A DNA stretch of 64,000 nucleotides from Clostridiales bacterium (GCA_015071005.1 SVIG01000004.1:1-64000), one strand, 5' to 3'; positions 7,869 to 16,234 are shown, counted from the first letter of the stretch. Notes: a model not told the origin generated them from the sequence alone. Program-made: numbers and translations.

Positions 7869-10800
7869 ATGTTGCGCTACGATATTGAAGAAAAATTAAG
7901 CACCGCCGTCGAGAAGTTGGGTGCGTTTGCGCTCAAATCGCAAATCGCAGTAGCGACGGAGTATACGGAAGAAATCGGCGAGAAAACGGTTTTGCCGACG
8001 GCTTGTAAGTCTTGGAAGCCCTTTGCCGCGCCGTATACGATTTTCGAGCAGGATAAATATTATTGGTTCAAGGCGAGCTTTGAAGTGGAAGAGCACGCAG
8101 GCGAAAAGGCATATTTTTGCGTCGACACCTACCTTGCAGGCGGCGAAAACGCAGGCACGATCCGTCCGCAGGGTTTGCTGTACTTAAACGGCGAAGTGGC
8201 GCAAGGGGTGGACATTAACCACACCGACGTGCTTGTAAAAGCAGGCAAATACGAAATGTATTTGCTCTTTTATACTCACGAATTTCCGCGCAGCTTCCCT
8301 TTGCATTTCTCGATTAAATACGTAGACGAGCAAATCCGCGCGGCGTACTATGATTTCTTGCTGCCCCGCGACGCGTTAAGACTTGTCAAAAAGCGTAGCA
8401 ACGAGTTCGTTGCGGCGTCGACGGCGTTAGAGAGAGCGGTCAATTTGTTGGATTTCAGAAAGGAATACTCGGACGAATTTTATGCGTCCTTGGGAAAGGC
8501 AAAGGCGTATTTATACGAAAATTACTACGGCAAGCTTTGCGGCAGCGAACAAATCGTAAACTGCATTGGTCATACCCACATTGACGTGGCTTGGCTTTGG
8601 ACGCTCGAACACACGCGAGATAAAGTAGAACGCAGTTTTTCCACCGTTTTACGGCTCATGGACGAATATCCCGACTACAAATTTATGTCGTCGCAGCCCC
8701 AGCTTTACGCCTTTTTGAAGGAGCGCAATCCCAAGCTGTACGAAAAGGTGAAGGAAAAAATCAAGGAAGGCAGATGGGAAGTGGAAGGCTCGATGTGGCT
8801 GGAAGCGGACTGCAACTTGACGAGCGGCGAAAGCCTTGTCCGTCAAATCGTACACGGCAAGAAGTTTGTGCTTGAAGAATTCGGCGTGGAGTGCAGGACG
8901 GTATGGGAGCCCGACGTATTCGGCTACTCGGCGGCGCTTCCGCAAATTATGAAAAAGAGCGGCGTAGACCGCTTTGTCACGGCAAAAATCGGCTGGAACG
9001 ACACCAACCGTATGCCGTACGATACGTTTGTTTGGCAGGGGATTGACGGGAGTGAGGTGTTCTCATTCCTACTTTCCACGTGTAAGTGCGATCCCCGTAT
9101 CGAAAAGTACGATGAAACGTACACGACGTACGTAGCGTTTATGGACGCGACGCACACGCTCGGCACTTGGAACCGCTACGAACCCAAAGAATTTAACAAC
9201 GTGACGATGATGACCTACGGTTGGGGGGACGGTGGCGGCGGTCCTACGCGTGAAATGCTCGAGCAGGAAAAACGTCTTTCTTACGGTTTGCCCGGGCTTC
9301 CTAAAACGCGTATTGCCACGGTGAAAGAGAGTTTGGACGAAATCGAAGCAAACTTCTTCGCGAACGCAAAGGAATTGAAGCGTTATCCGAAATGGAGCGG
9401 CGAAATTTACTTTGAATATCATCGCGGTACGCTCACTTCCGTGCCGAGAATTAAATACAATAACCGCAAGGGCGAATTTGCGTTGCAAAACACTGAGCTT
9501 TGCCGTACGCTTGCCGATTGCTTGTGCAAGCTCGAATATCCGTACGCGGAAATGGACAAGGACTGGAAGACCTTGCTCTTGAATCAATTCCACGATATTT
9601 TGCCCGGCTCGTCGATTGAAGGGGTGTACTTGGAAAGCGACAAGCAGTATAAAGCGCTTTTCAAAACGCAGTCCGCACTCACGAACGCGGCGCTTGACAA
9701 AATCGCGGAAAATGTTCAAACGGACGGGGGCGTGTTCGTGTTCAACCCCAACGGCTTCACCGCAAACGGCACGCTGACGGTGGACGGCGAAACGCGGATT
9801 GTGAAAGATATTCCCGCGCTTGGCTATAAAGTAGTGACGCTTGAAAAGTCGCAAAACATTGTCAAAATAGGCGAAAAAACGCTCGAAAACAACGCGTATA
9901 AGCTCGTGTTCGACGAAACGGGCGCGATCCTTTCCCTTTGGGATAAGCGGTACAACCGCGAAATCGCAAAATCGGGCGAAAAGCTCAATGAATTGCGCGT
10001 TTATGAAGATATGCCCTATCAGTACGATAACTGGGAAATGACACCTTACTACAAGCAAAAGGAATGGGTTTTGGACGGCAAGGCGAACTTTGAGCCGATT
10101 GTCGATGGGGATAGAGCAGGCTTCAAAATCACGAAAAAATACTTTGATTCGACGATTTGCCAAGAGGTGTATTTGTACGGCGACGGCATCGACCGTATCG
10201 ACTTCGTCACGAACATTGATTGGAAGGAAAAACGTCAGCTTTTGAAGGCGCGTTTCCCGTTCAATTTGCTTGTGAATAAGGCTACCTACGACATTCAGTT
10301 CGGCAGTATCGAAAGAAACACCTGCGCGAATACGAGTTGGGACGCGGCGAAGTTCGAGGTCGCGGCGCAAAAGTGGGTGGACTTCTCGGAAAACAACTAC
10401 GGCGTGTCCTTATTGAATGATTGCAAGTACGGCTTCGGCGCAGAAGAATCCACTTTGAGCATCACCCTTTTGAAATCGGGCAGTTTCCCGTACGACGGGG
10501 CGAGCGACGATATTCCTGAATGCGTATATTCCCTTTATCCCCACGGCGGTGACTTCCGTCAAGGGGGTACGATTGAAGCGGCGTACGTGCTCAACCGCGG
10601 TATGCTGGGTAAGAAGTTGGGAAAGACGGTCGGCACGCTTTGCGATAAGTATTCGTTCGTACAATGCGGCACGGCTGGCGTATACGTAGAAACGGTGAAA
10701 AACGCCGACGATAAAGAGGGGGTAGTGCTCCGCTTGTACGAGGCGTTTAAGGAAACCAAGACGGTAGCCTTGCAGGTGGATAAAAAGTTCCAAAAAGCGT

Positions 10801-10907
10801 ATATTTGCGATATGCTCGAAAGGGAAGAAACGGAGCTTACGTTGCAGAACGGAAAACTCGAATTCCCCATCAAGCCGTTCGAAATTATTACGCTTAAATT
10901 GAAATAA
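7869..10907 (+). CDS. Alpha-mannosidase, glycoside hydrolase family 38
   Basis: Cytoplasmic enzyme (no signal peptide) that removes alpha-linked mannose from glycans, using zinc. 1012 residues, typical for bacterial GH38. The family signature GHTHIDVAWLW (His and Asp zinc ligands) is near residue 235. WEPDVFGYSAALPQI near 345 carries the nucleophile Asp. A later HDILPGSS segment adds another active-site His. The beta-sandwich domains fill the C-terminal half. Start is behind AAAGGAGTG. It is a single gene unit: the next gene is 44 bases on but unrelated. Together with the GH36 enzyme at 55 kb it suggests use of host or plant glycans. Confidence 0.93.
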   Translation: MLRYDIEEKLSTAVEKLGAFALKSQIAVATEYTEEIGEKTVLPTACKSWKPFAAPYTIFEQDKYYWFKASFEVEEHAGEKAYFCVDTYLAGGENAGTIRPQGLLYLNGEVAQGVDINHTDVLVKAGKYEMYLLFYTHEFPRSFPLHFSIKYVDEQIRAAYYDFLLPRDALRLVKKRSNEFVAASTALERAVNLLDFRKEYSDEFYASLGKAKAYLYENYYGKLCGSEQIVNCIGHTHIDVAWLWTLEHTRDKVERSFSTVLRLMDEYPDYKFMSSQPQLYAFLKERNPKLYEKVKEKIKEGRWEVEGSMWLEADCNLTSGESLVRQIVHGKKFVLEEFGVECRTVWEPDVFGYSAALPQIMKKSGVDRFVTAKIGWNDTNRMPYDTFVWQGIDGSEVFSFLLSTCKCDPRIEKYDETYTTYVAFMDATHTLGTWNRYEPKEFNNVTMMTYGWGDGGGGPTREMLEQEKRLSYGLPGLPKTRIATVKESLDEIEANFFANAKELKRYPKWSGEIYFEYHRGTLTSVPRIKYNNRKGEFALQNTELCRTLADCLCKLEYPYAEMDKDWKTLLLNQFHDILPGSSIEGVYLESDKQYKALFKTQSALTNAALDKIAENVQTDGGVFVFNPNGFTANGTLTVDGETRIVKDIPALGYKVVTLEKSQNIVKIGEKTLENNAYKLVFDETGAILSLWDKRYNREIAKSGEKLNELRVYEDMPYQYDNWEMTPYYKQKEWVLDGKANFEPIVDGDRAGFKITKKYFDSTICQEVYLYGDGIDRIDFVTNIDWKEKRQLLKARFPFNLLVNKATYDIQFGSIERNTCANTSWDAAKFEVAAQKWVDFSENNYGVSLLNDCKYGFGAEESTLSITLLKSGSFPYDGASDDIPECVYSLYPHGGDFRQGGTIEAAYVLNRGMLGKKLGKTVGTLCDKYSFVQCGTAGVYVETVKNADDKEGVVLRLYEAFKETKTVALQVDKKFQKAYICDMLEREETELTLQNGKLEFPIKPFEIITLKLK

Positions 10908-10951
10908 CGTTTCCCAAAAACGTGGTTTCGTAAAATTAAAGAGAGTATTGT

Positions 10952-11986
10952 ATGCAAAGAAAAACTACGAAAAATGAAAAACAAGGCGGGCAGGTACGCA
11001 TTGAAAAACGCCGTGCACCGTTGCCGCACGGCGTAAAACGCAACGAAACGGGGGCAAAGGTCGAAAGGGTAAACGGTGCGCCCGTGTACACGGCGATTTA
11101 TAAAGTCAATCGTAGCGAAGAGCTGTTGGAGTTCTTGCTGCGCAAGGTAAATACGTCGAGAAACAATGTCAAATCTTTGCTTGTAAGACGGCAGGTTTTG
11201 GTGAATGGGAGCGTGGTCACGCAGTACAATTTCGTGCTTGCAAAGGACGACGAGGTGAAGCTTTCCAAGCGCCCTGTAAAGGACGCGCCGACGGCAAAGC
11301 AAGCGTCGAGAGTGGTTAAGCCTGCGCCGAAAAATCACGAATTTAAGGTGATTTACGAGGACGAAGATTTCCTTGCAATCGACAAACCCGTCGGGCTTTT
11401 GTCGGTGGAAAGCGACAAGGAATCGGAGTGCGCGTTTGGGTACGCATTCGACTATTTGCAAAAGCAGGATAAGAAAATCAGACCGTTTATTTTGCACCGT
11501 ATCGACAAGGAAACGTCGGGCGTTCTGGTATTTGCGAAGAACGTGAAGGTGCATTCTATGCTTAAAATGCATTGGAATGAACAAATTTCCAAACGCGAAT
11601 ATTACGCGGTGGTGGAAGGCGTGTTTGCGGAAAAATCGGGTACGCTTGTCAATTATTTGAAAGAGAATCAAAACAATATGGTGTACGTGACGAACGATCC
11701 GTCCTGCCCGAAAGCGATCACGCGTTACGAAGTGGTGCGAGAAAACGAAAACTATTCCCTTTTGCGCGTGGAAATCGATACGGGCAGAAAGAACCAAATC
11801 CGCGTGCAAATGAAGGCGAAAGGACATTCGATTGTGGGCGACGAGAAATACGGTCACGAAAAAAATCCGCTTGGAAGGCTGGGCTTGCACGCGTCTAAAA
11901 TCGAGTTTATTCACCCCGTCACAAAAGAACTTATTTCAATCAACGCAACCCTGCCCCCGTCTTTTCGACAAATTTTTGGAGTTTGA
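10952..11986 (+). CDS. RluA-family pseudouridine synthase
   Basis: Converts uridine to pseudouridine in rRNA or tRNA. An S4 RNA-binding domain (about residues 50-110, LLRKVNTSRNNVKSLLVRRQ) precedes the catalytic domain with HRIDKETSGVLVFAKN near 185, holding the catalytic Asp. The C-terminal GRKNQIRVQMKAKGHSIVGD block is typical of the family. The first 45 residues are an unusual basic extension with no family match. The ribosome binding site is weak, so a later start is possible. Which uridine it modifies cannot be told from sequence. Confidence 0.88.
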   Translation: MQRKTTKNEKQGGQVRIEKRRAPLPHGVKRNETGAKVERVNGAPVYTAIYKVNRSEELLEFLLRKVNTSRNNVKSLLVRRQVLVNGSVVTQYNFVLAKDDEVKLSKRPVKDAPTAKQASRVVKPAPKNHEFKVIYEDEDFLAIDKPVGLLSVESDKESECAFGYAFDYLQKQDKKIRPFILHRIDKETSGVLVFAKNVKVHSMLKMHWNEQISKREYYAVVEGVFAEKSGTLVNYLKENQNNMVYVTNDPSCPKAITRYEVVRENENYSLLRVEIDTGRKNQIRVQMKAKGHSIVGDEKYGHEKNPLGRLGLHASKIEFIHPVTKELISINATLPPSFRQIFGV

Positions 11987-12008
11987 CAAGGATTAAGGAA
12001 GTAGAAAA

Positions 12009-12470
12009 ATGAAGAAAATTGCAAGTTTTACGGTCAATCACGACACGCTGGAAAAGGGAATGTATATTTCCCGCATAGACGGCGACGTCGTTACGTACGA
12101 TATACGTATGAAGAAGCCGAACGGCGGCGATTATTTGCATATGAGCGCGGCGCACACTTTGGAGCATTTGTTTGCGACGTATGCGCGAAACAGTCAATAC
12201 GGCGACAAAATCGTGTACGTTGGTCCAATGGGCTGTCGGACGGGTTTTTACCTGCTCACGCGCGACACGCTCACCCACGCGCAAGCGATTTCGCTCGTAA
12301 AAGAGAGTATGGCGTTCGTTCGCGATTTCGAAGGGGAAATCCCTGGGAACAAGAAGGAAGAATGCGGCAACTATCTCGATCACGATTTGGTCGGTGCGAA
12401 GAAAATCGGCGACGAAATGTACGCGGTTTTGGAAAATTGGACGGAAAAAGATTTGCAATATAAGGAGTAA
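12009..12470 (+). CDS. luxS: S-ribosylhomocysteine lyase
   Basis: Splits S-ribosylhomocysteine into homocysteine and the autoinducer-2 precursor DPD, as part of the activated methyl cycle. 153 residues, standard length. Metal ligands are visible: the two His of AAHTLEHLFA and the Cys of EECGNY. GPMGCRTGFYLL is the conserved substrate-binding block, including the active Cys. It starts 22 bases after the pseudouridine synthase gene behind AAGGAAG and is followed after 3 bases by a nitroreductase gene, so these form one transcript. It feeds homocysteine to the metF/metH group at 41-45 kb. Confidence 0.96.
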   Translation: MKKIASFTVNHDTLEKGMYISRIDGDVVTYDIRMKKPNGGDYLHMSAAHTLEHLFATYARNSQYGDKIVYVGPMGCRTGFYLLTRDTLTHAQAISLVKESMAFVRDFEGEIPGNKKEECGNYLDHDLVGAKKIGDEMYAVLENWTEKDLQYKE

Positions 12471-12473
12471 ATT

Positions 12474-12998
12474 ATGGAAGCATTGGAATGTATGTTGACG
12501 CGGCGTAGCGTAAAGAAATATAAGGATACGCCCGTAGCCAAAGAACTCATCGAAAAGATTGTGGAAGCTGGTACGTACGCCCCCACGGGTAGAAACGCGC
12601 AAGCGCCGATTATTTTGGCGGTTAGCAATAGGCAGGTACGCGATGAACTTTCCGCAATCAATGCCAAAGTGCTTGGCGCATCCGAAGGAACGGACCCCTT
12701 TTACAACGCGCCCGTCGTGCTCGTTGTGTTGGCGGAAAAGGAACGGAACACACGTGTTTACGACGGTTCGTCGGTAATGCAAAACTTGCAGCTTGCCGCG
12801 CACGCATTGGGTTTGGGCTCGTGCTGGATTCATAGGGCAAAAGAAACCTTCGAGCTTCCCGAAGGCAAAGCGATTTTGGCGCGTTTGGGAATTACGGGCG
12901 AATACGAAGGGATTGGCAACTGCGTGATCGGATATTTGGACGGCGAATACCCTGTCACAAGACCGAGAAAGGAAAATTGGGTGTATTACGTCGATTAA
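12474..12998 (+). CDS. Nitroreductase-family flavoprotein
   Basis: 174 residues with the FMN-binding signatures of the family: RRSVKKYKDTPV at the N-terminus, YAPTGRNAQAP near residue 38 and a C-terminal GYLDGEYPVTRPRKEN. Members are homodimeric FMN enzymes that reduce quinones, nitro compounds or flavins with NAD(P)H. The real substrate is unknown. It begins 3 bases after luxS and is likely translationally coupled. There is no obvious metabolic link to luxS. Confidence 0.88.
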   Translation: MEALECMLTRRSVKKYKDTPVAKELIEKIVEAGTYAPTGRNAQAPIILAVSNRQVRDELSAINAKVLGASEGTDPFYNAPVVLVVLAEKERNTRVYDGSSVMQNLQLAAHALGLGSCWIHRAKETFELPEGKAILARLGITGEYEGIGNCVIGYLDGEYPVTRPRKENWVYYVD

Positions 12999-13013
12999 AA
13001 TGCAGTTTTCCCA

Positions 13014-13042
13014 TTGACAGCGAAAAAAGAAAGTGCTATAAT
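13014..13042 (+). promoter_or_regulatory. Consensus promoter of the BFD-like gene
   Basis: TTGACA (13014-13019), 17 nt, TATAAT (13037-13042), 26 bases before the start codon. Confidence 0.8.
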
Positions 13043-13068
13043 TTAGAAAACAATACAGGGAGATTATT

Positions 13069-13260
13069 ATGGAAAACAAGATTATTTGTAATTGTATGCA
13101 AGTATCCGAAGCGGACATCGAAAAAGCGTTGCACGAAAGCGGCAACTTCTCGGACGTAGAAAAAGCGTTTGAAAAGGTGCAAATGATTACCCATTGCTCG
13201 ACGGGTTGCGGCGGTTGCCACGATAAGGTGCTCGACGTTATTTCCGAGATGATGGCGTAA
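13069..13260 (+). CDS. BFD-like [2Fe-2S] protein
   Basis: 63 residues, all of it a BFD-like domain. Four Cys occur in the family arrangement C-x-C (ICNCMQ) and C-x4-to-5-C (HCSTGCGGCHDK), followed by the helix DKVLDVISEMM. In well-studied members the [2Fe-2S] form helps release iron from bacterioferritin or delivers electrons. Here the protein stands alone with its own promoter, next to genes for oxygen defence further downstream, so a redox or iron-handling role is a fair inference. Confidence 0.85.
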   Translation: MENKIICNCMQVSEADIEKALHESGNFSDVEKAFEKVQMITHCSTGCGGCHDKVLDVISEMMA

Positions 13261-13276
13261 AGTCACGCGGCGGTAA

Positions 13277-14080
13277 ATGCAGGTAGGCGTATCAACGGCT
13301 TCGCTGTTTATGCGAAAGAATAATGAAGAGGCGTTGCCCCTTTTAAGCGACCTTGGCGTAGAGTGCGCCGAGGTCTTTCTCACGTCCTTTTCCGAGTACG
13401 GCTATCCTTTTGCCGACACACTCAAAAGCGTGAAGGGGGACTTGAACGTCTATTCCGTGCACGCGCTTAACACCGAGTTTGAGCCGCAACTATTTAGCAA
13501 ACATCCGCGCGTAAAAGCGGACGCGTACGGTTGGGCGGAAAAGGTACTCGAAAGCGCGGCGGCGCTCGGCGCAAAATATTATACCTTCCACGGCACTTCG
13601 AGAGTGAAACGCGCTTCTCGATCGGGCAAGCACGACGATTTTCCGTCGATGATTGCGGGCTTTGCCGAGCTTTCCGATTTTTGCGAAAGCCGCGGCGTGT
13701 CGCTGTGCCTTGAAAACGTGGAATGGTCCACCTATAACCGACTTGGCGTATTCCGCATTTTAGCGGACGAGATTCCTAAGCTTCGCGGCGTGCTTGATAT
13801 CAAGCAAGCGCGCATTTCCGAGCAACCTTGGCAGTCCTACTTGGAAGAAATGGGCGCGCGGCTTTCCCACGTACATATTTCCGACGTGGACGAGCGCGGA
13901 AGAATGTGTTTGCCTGGTCAGGGCTTGTTCCCTTTTGAAGAACTTATCAAACGCTTGAAAGGGGTCGGTTTTGACGGCGCAATTTTGGTCGAAGTATATA
14001 ATAAGGACTATAAAGAATACGCTGAACTCAAAAAATCAGTCGATTTTGTAAAAGAAATCCTTAATAAGTACGGCTGTTAA
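13277..14080 (+). CDS. Sugar phosphate isomerase/epimerase-like TIM-barrel protein
   Basis: 267 residues of the xylose isomerase-like TIM-barrel superfamily (AP endonuclease 2 fold). Metal-ligand candidates occur at the ends of strands: the Glu of LCLENVEW, the Asp of GVLDIKQAR, the His pair of LSHVHISD and the Glu of AILVEVYN. This pattern fits sugar epimerases/isomerases better than true endonuclease IV, whose extra ligands I do not see. The substrate is unknown. It starts 16 bases after the BFD-like stop with a poor ribosome binding site, so it probably depends on read-through from that gene. Confidence 0.8.
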   Translation: MQVGVSTASLFMRKNNEEALPLLSDLGVECAEVFLTSFSEYGYPFADTLKSVKGDLNVYSVHALNTEFEPQLFSKHPRVKADAYGWAEKVLESAAALGAKYYTFHGTSRVKRASRSGKHDDFPSMIAGFAELSDFCESRGVSLCLENVEWSTYNRLGVFRILADEIPKLRGVLDIKQARISEQPWQSYLEEMGARLSHVHISDVDERGRMCLPGQGLFPFEELIKRLKGVGFDGAILVEVYNKDYKEYAELKKSVDFVKEILNKYGC

Positions 14081-14110
14081 AAATAATTTTCACTTTTTTA
14101 GGAAAAACTA

Positions 14111-14160
14111 TTGACAAGTATGTTTCAAATATGCTATATTATAAATAGGATTTAATCCTA
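14111..14160 (+). promoter_or_regulatory. Promoter with palindromic operator ahead of the superoxide reductase gene
   Basis: TTGACA (14111-14116), 18 nt, TATATT (14135-14140). A perfect 7-1-7 palindrome, TAGGATTTAATCCTA, at 14146-14160 sits at the predicted transcription start, a classic place for a repressor. The same ATCCTA/TAGGAT half sites recur at 54.6 kb. Confidence 0.6.
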
Positions 14161-14177
14161 ATAAAAAGGAGGAAAAA

Positions 14178-14531
14178 ATGTTAAAAGTATATCAATGTGA
14201 AAAATGTGGCAAGACGGTTGTAAGCAAGGAAGCTTTGGCGCTTGAAGGCTGGAAGGAGCTTGTAGTAGGGAGCGTGGACGCGGCGAAGGAAAAGCACGTA
14301 CCCGTTGTGACGAAGAAGTGCAAGACGGTGAAGGTGGACGTAGGCAGCGTAGCGCATCCGATGACGGCGGAGCATTTGATTGAATGGGTGGCTGTGGAAA
14401 CGGAGCAGGGCTATCAAATCAAGTATTTGGCGGCAGGCAGCGAGCCTGTATGCACGTTCACGCTTGCGGACGGGGATAAGGCGGTTGCGGTATATGCGTA
14501 CTGCAATTTGCACGGTGTTTGGCAAGCTTGA
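14178..14531 (+). CDS. Superoxide reductase (desulfoferrodoxin family) with degenerate N-terminal iron site
   Basis: Reduces superoxide to hydrogen peroxide in anaerobes. The catalytic centre II domain is intact: His in EKHVPV, two His in HPMTAEHLIEW, and Cys and His in YCNLHGVW. The N-terminal desulforedoxin-like part keeps CEKCGK, but the usual second Cys pair (CCG-like) is missing and replaced by LEGWKELV, so the rubredoxin-type centre I probably cannot form. Length 117 is slightly short of two-iron members. It is driven by its own promoter and palindrome. The next gene encodes a rubredoxin fusion that could supply electrons. Confidence 0.88.
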   Translation: MLKVYQCEKCGKTVVSKEALALEGWKELVVGSVDAAKEKHVPVVTKKCKTVKVDVGSVAHPMTAEHLIEWVAVETEQGYQIKYLAAGSEPVCTFTLADGDKAVAVYAYCNLHGVWQA

Positions 14532-14545
14532 GCCTTGTTTTATGA

Positions 14546-14756
14546 GTGAATTGTTCTGCGAACGTGAATTGCCGACGAAGTCGGCGTGAATTGCTTCTGA
14601 CGGCGCGTGAATTGAATTGCTTTTTCTAAAAGCAATTCGTTGCGGAAGAATATATAAAATATTCCTTAACGCATTGCAAAGCAATGCAATTCACGAACGC
14701 AAAGCGTTCAATTCACGGCGAAGCCAATTCACGCGTTGCAAAGCAACGCAATTCAC
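14546..14756 (+). repeat. Octamer/mini-hairpin array, copy A
   Basis: Four GTGAATTG (14546, 14564, 14586, 14607) followed, after a central AT-rich hairpin (AATTGCTTTTTC...AAAGCAATT) and a conserved AT-rich tail, by four CAATTCAC (14687, 14709, 14725, 14749). Spacers are self-complementary: CCGAC-gaa-GTCGG, CATTGC-aaa-GCAATG, GAACGC-aaa-GCGTTC, GGC-gaa-GCC, CGTTGC-aaa-GCAACG. The whole forms a nested imperfect palindrome. It fills the space between the superoxide reductase and flavin reductase genes and ends about 50 bases before the latter. Confidence 0.9.
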
Positions 14757-14808
14757 GCCTTTAGCCCATTTGCCGAATAATAAAAATTAGCAGCAGGAGC
14801 AAATAGAT

Positions 14809-15423
14809 ATGATTGAAAAGGAAGCAATGTATAAGCTCACGTACGGCTTGTTCGTACTCACGACGACGGACGGCGAAAAACAAAACGGTTGTATTGTAAA
14901 CACCGTTTCGATGATTACGGATAGCCCGAAACGGATCACGGTATTTGTGAACAATGCAAACTATTCCGCTGAGCTTTTGAAAAAGACAGGCGTATTCAAC
15001 GTTTCCGTTTTGACGGAGAGCGCACCGTTTGACATTTTCAAACAGTTTGGGTTCTCGTCGGGCAGGGATACGGACAAATTTGCAGGGGGCAGGTACGCGA
15101 CGAGTGAAAACGGACTCTATTATTTGCCCGAGCATACGAACGCGGTTTTGAGCGCGAAAGTGGTTGATTCCTACGATTACGGCAGCCATACCTTGTTCGT
15201 TGCGGAAGTGACGGAAGCAAAGACCCTTTCGAGCGAAAAATCCGTTTCCTACGAATATTATTTGAATCATATCAAACCCAAGCCCGAAGCAAAAAAGGAG
15301 AGCGCGGGCAAGAAATGGGTATGCAAAATTTGCGGATACGTGTACGAAGGGGAAGAATTACCGCCCGATTATATTTGTCCGATTTGCAAGCATCCTGCGG
15401 AAGATTTCGAGCTGATCGGCTAA
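14809..15423 (+). CDS. Flavin reductase-rubredoxin fusion (high-molecular-weight rubredoxin type)
   Basis: Residues 1-150 form a flavin reductase-like FMN domain (TVSMITDSPKRITVFVNN, YNHIKP-like C-terminus). Residues 160-204 are a rubredoxin domain with its four iron-binding Cys (WVCKICGYVYEG and YICPICKHP). Fusions of this design accept NADH electrons and pass them to flavodiiron oxygen/NO reductases or peroxidases. Located directly after the superoxide reductase gene, it likely serves oxygen defence. AGGAG lies a few bases before the ATG. Its leader contains the whole hairpin array copy A if transcribed from upstream. Confidence 0.9.
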   Translation: MIEKEAMYKLTYGLFVLTTTDGEKQNGCIVNTVSMITDSPKRITVFVNNANYSAELLKKTGVFNVSVLTESAPFDIFKQFGFSSGRDTDKFAGGRYATSENGLYYLPEHTNAVLSAKVVDSYDYGSHTLFVAEVTEAKTLSSEKSVSYEYYLNHIKPKPEAKKESAGKKWVCKICGYVYEGEELPPDYICPICKHPAEDFELIG

Positions 15424-15500
15424 TTCACCAAAGTGCGTCTTGATTCGACAAAACTTGCGGAAAAAACTGTAAAAAGGTTGCGAAAACAGCGTAAAAATCC

Positions 15501-15529
15501 TTGACATACGAGCGTTGACTTGCTATAAT
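15501..15529 (+). promoter_or_regulatory. Consensus promoter of rpsU
   Basis: TTGACA (15501-15506), 17 nt, TATAAT (15524-15529). Confidence 0.8.
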
Positions 15530-15574
15530 TACGGAGTAAGAATTAACGCATCGGCAAAGGATGGTGAAAAAAGA

Positions 15575-15751
15575 ATGTCTACGGTTAGAGTTGGTGAAAA
15601 CGAAAACGTTGAAAGCGCATTGCGCCGTTTCAAGAGAAAATGCTCTCGTGACGGTATCATCGGCGATCTTCGTAAGAAGGAATTTTATGAAAAGCCTTCC
15701 GTAAGAAGAAAGAAGAAGTCGGAAGCTGCGCGTAAGAGAAGCAGAAACTAA
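15575..15751 (+). CDS. rpsU: Ribosomal protein bS21
   Basis: 58 residues, very basic, with the family core [17 protein letters not shown] and [19 protein letters not shown]. bS21 joins the 30S subunit and helps initiation. The ATG chosen gives the standard MSTVRV-type N-terminus; an in-frame upstream ATG would add 20 residues starting in the promoter -10 region. The ribosome binding site is weak, common for this gene. Its own promoter and a strong terminator make it a single-gene unit. Confidence 0.95.
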   Translation: MSTVRVGENENVESALRRFKRKCSRDGIIGDLRKKEFYEKPSVRRKKKSEAARKRSRN

Positions 15752-15756
15752 AACAC

Positions 15757-15785
15757 AAAAGAGCTCACAGTCGTGAGCTCTTTTT
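15757..15785 (+). terminator. Rho-independent terminator of rpsU
   Basis: Perfect stem AAAGAGCTCAC / GTGAGCTCTTT with AGTC loop, followed by T residues. Confidence 0.85.
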
Positions 15786-15826
15786 GTTTGCGAAAAATGT
15801 CGAAGAAAGGTTAAGGAGAGAGAATT

Positions 15827-16234
15827 ATGTTGAGTATGGGCAGTCGAACACTGAGGGAAGAAGCGCGCAGGGCAAAGAGCCGTCTTAAAGGCGGTTTTTG
15901 GACGGAATGTGAAGCGGAAAAAGAAGAGAAAATGCAAAAAGCACGGGAGCAGGGCCTTAATGAAAACAAAGCGGAGCGTTTTTTTGCCGCGCAAATCGCG
16001 AATAAGATTTCGGGCGAAAAGGAAGACGAATTTTACCTGAAAGTGAAGAGTATGCTTTTAGAGTGCGGTGAAGTGAGCGACGCCATCGGACGGCTTACGG
16101 ATAAGGCATATTACGAAACGCTTTCCTACGAAGAAAAACAGCGCTACAATTTGACGTTAAGTGAAAAATATTTACGTGCGCTTGAGCGTTTCCGCGCCGA
16201 GTGTGAGTTCGAGATTTTCGGCGGACAAGCATAA
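15827..16234 (+). CDS. Hypothetical charged helical protein
   Basis: 135 residues, no signal peptide or membrane segment, strongly helical and rich in Glu, Lys and Arg (REEARRAKSRLKGGFW, then long amphipathic helices). I recognise no family. In many Bacillota yqeY follows rpsU, but this protein does not show YqeY motifs. Start ATG 15827 follows AAGGAGAG. A strong terminator follows it, so it is transcribed alone, perhaps by read-through or a promoter I cannot see in the 40 base gap. Confidence 0.6.
   Translation: MLSMGSRTLREEARRAKSRLKGGFWTECEAEKEEKMQKAREQGLNENKAERFFAAQIANKISGEKEDEFYLKVKSMLLECGEVSDAIGRLTDKAYYETLSYEEKQRYNLTLSEKYLRALERFRAECEFEIFGGQA

Noticed and set aside
9069..10370. 433-residue minus-strand reading frame inside the alpha-mannosidase gene
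   Set aside because: It is a mirror of the real gene in GC-rich codons, rich in Arg, Val, Phe and His with no domain motifs and no ribosome binding site.
10559..13145. Two long minus-strand frames (451 and 401 residues) opposite the RluA, luxS and nitroreductase genes
   Set aside because: The plus-strand genes have clear catalytic motifs; the antisense proteins have biased composition and cross several gene boundaries.
14546..14756. CRISPR array
   Set aside because: Repeats are only 8 bases, spacers are short palindromes, orientation flips in the middle, and no cas genes are present.
15515..15574. N-terminal extension of rpsU
   Set aside because: It would start at the -10 region of the promoter and add 20 residues absent from bS21 proteins.
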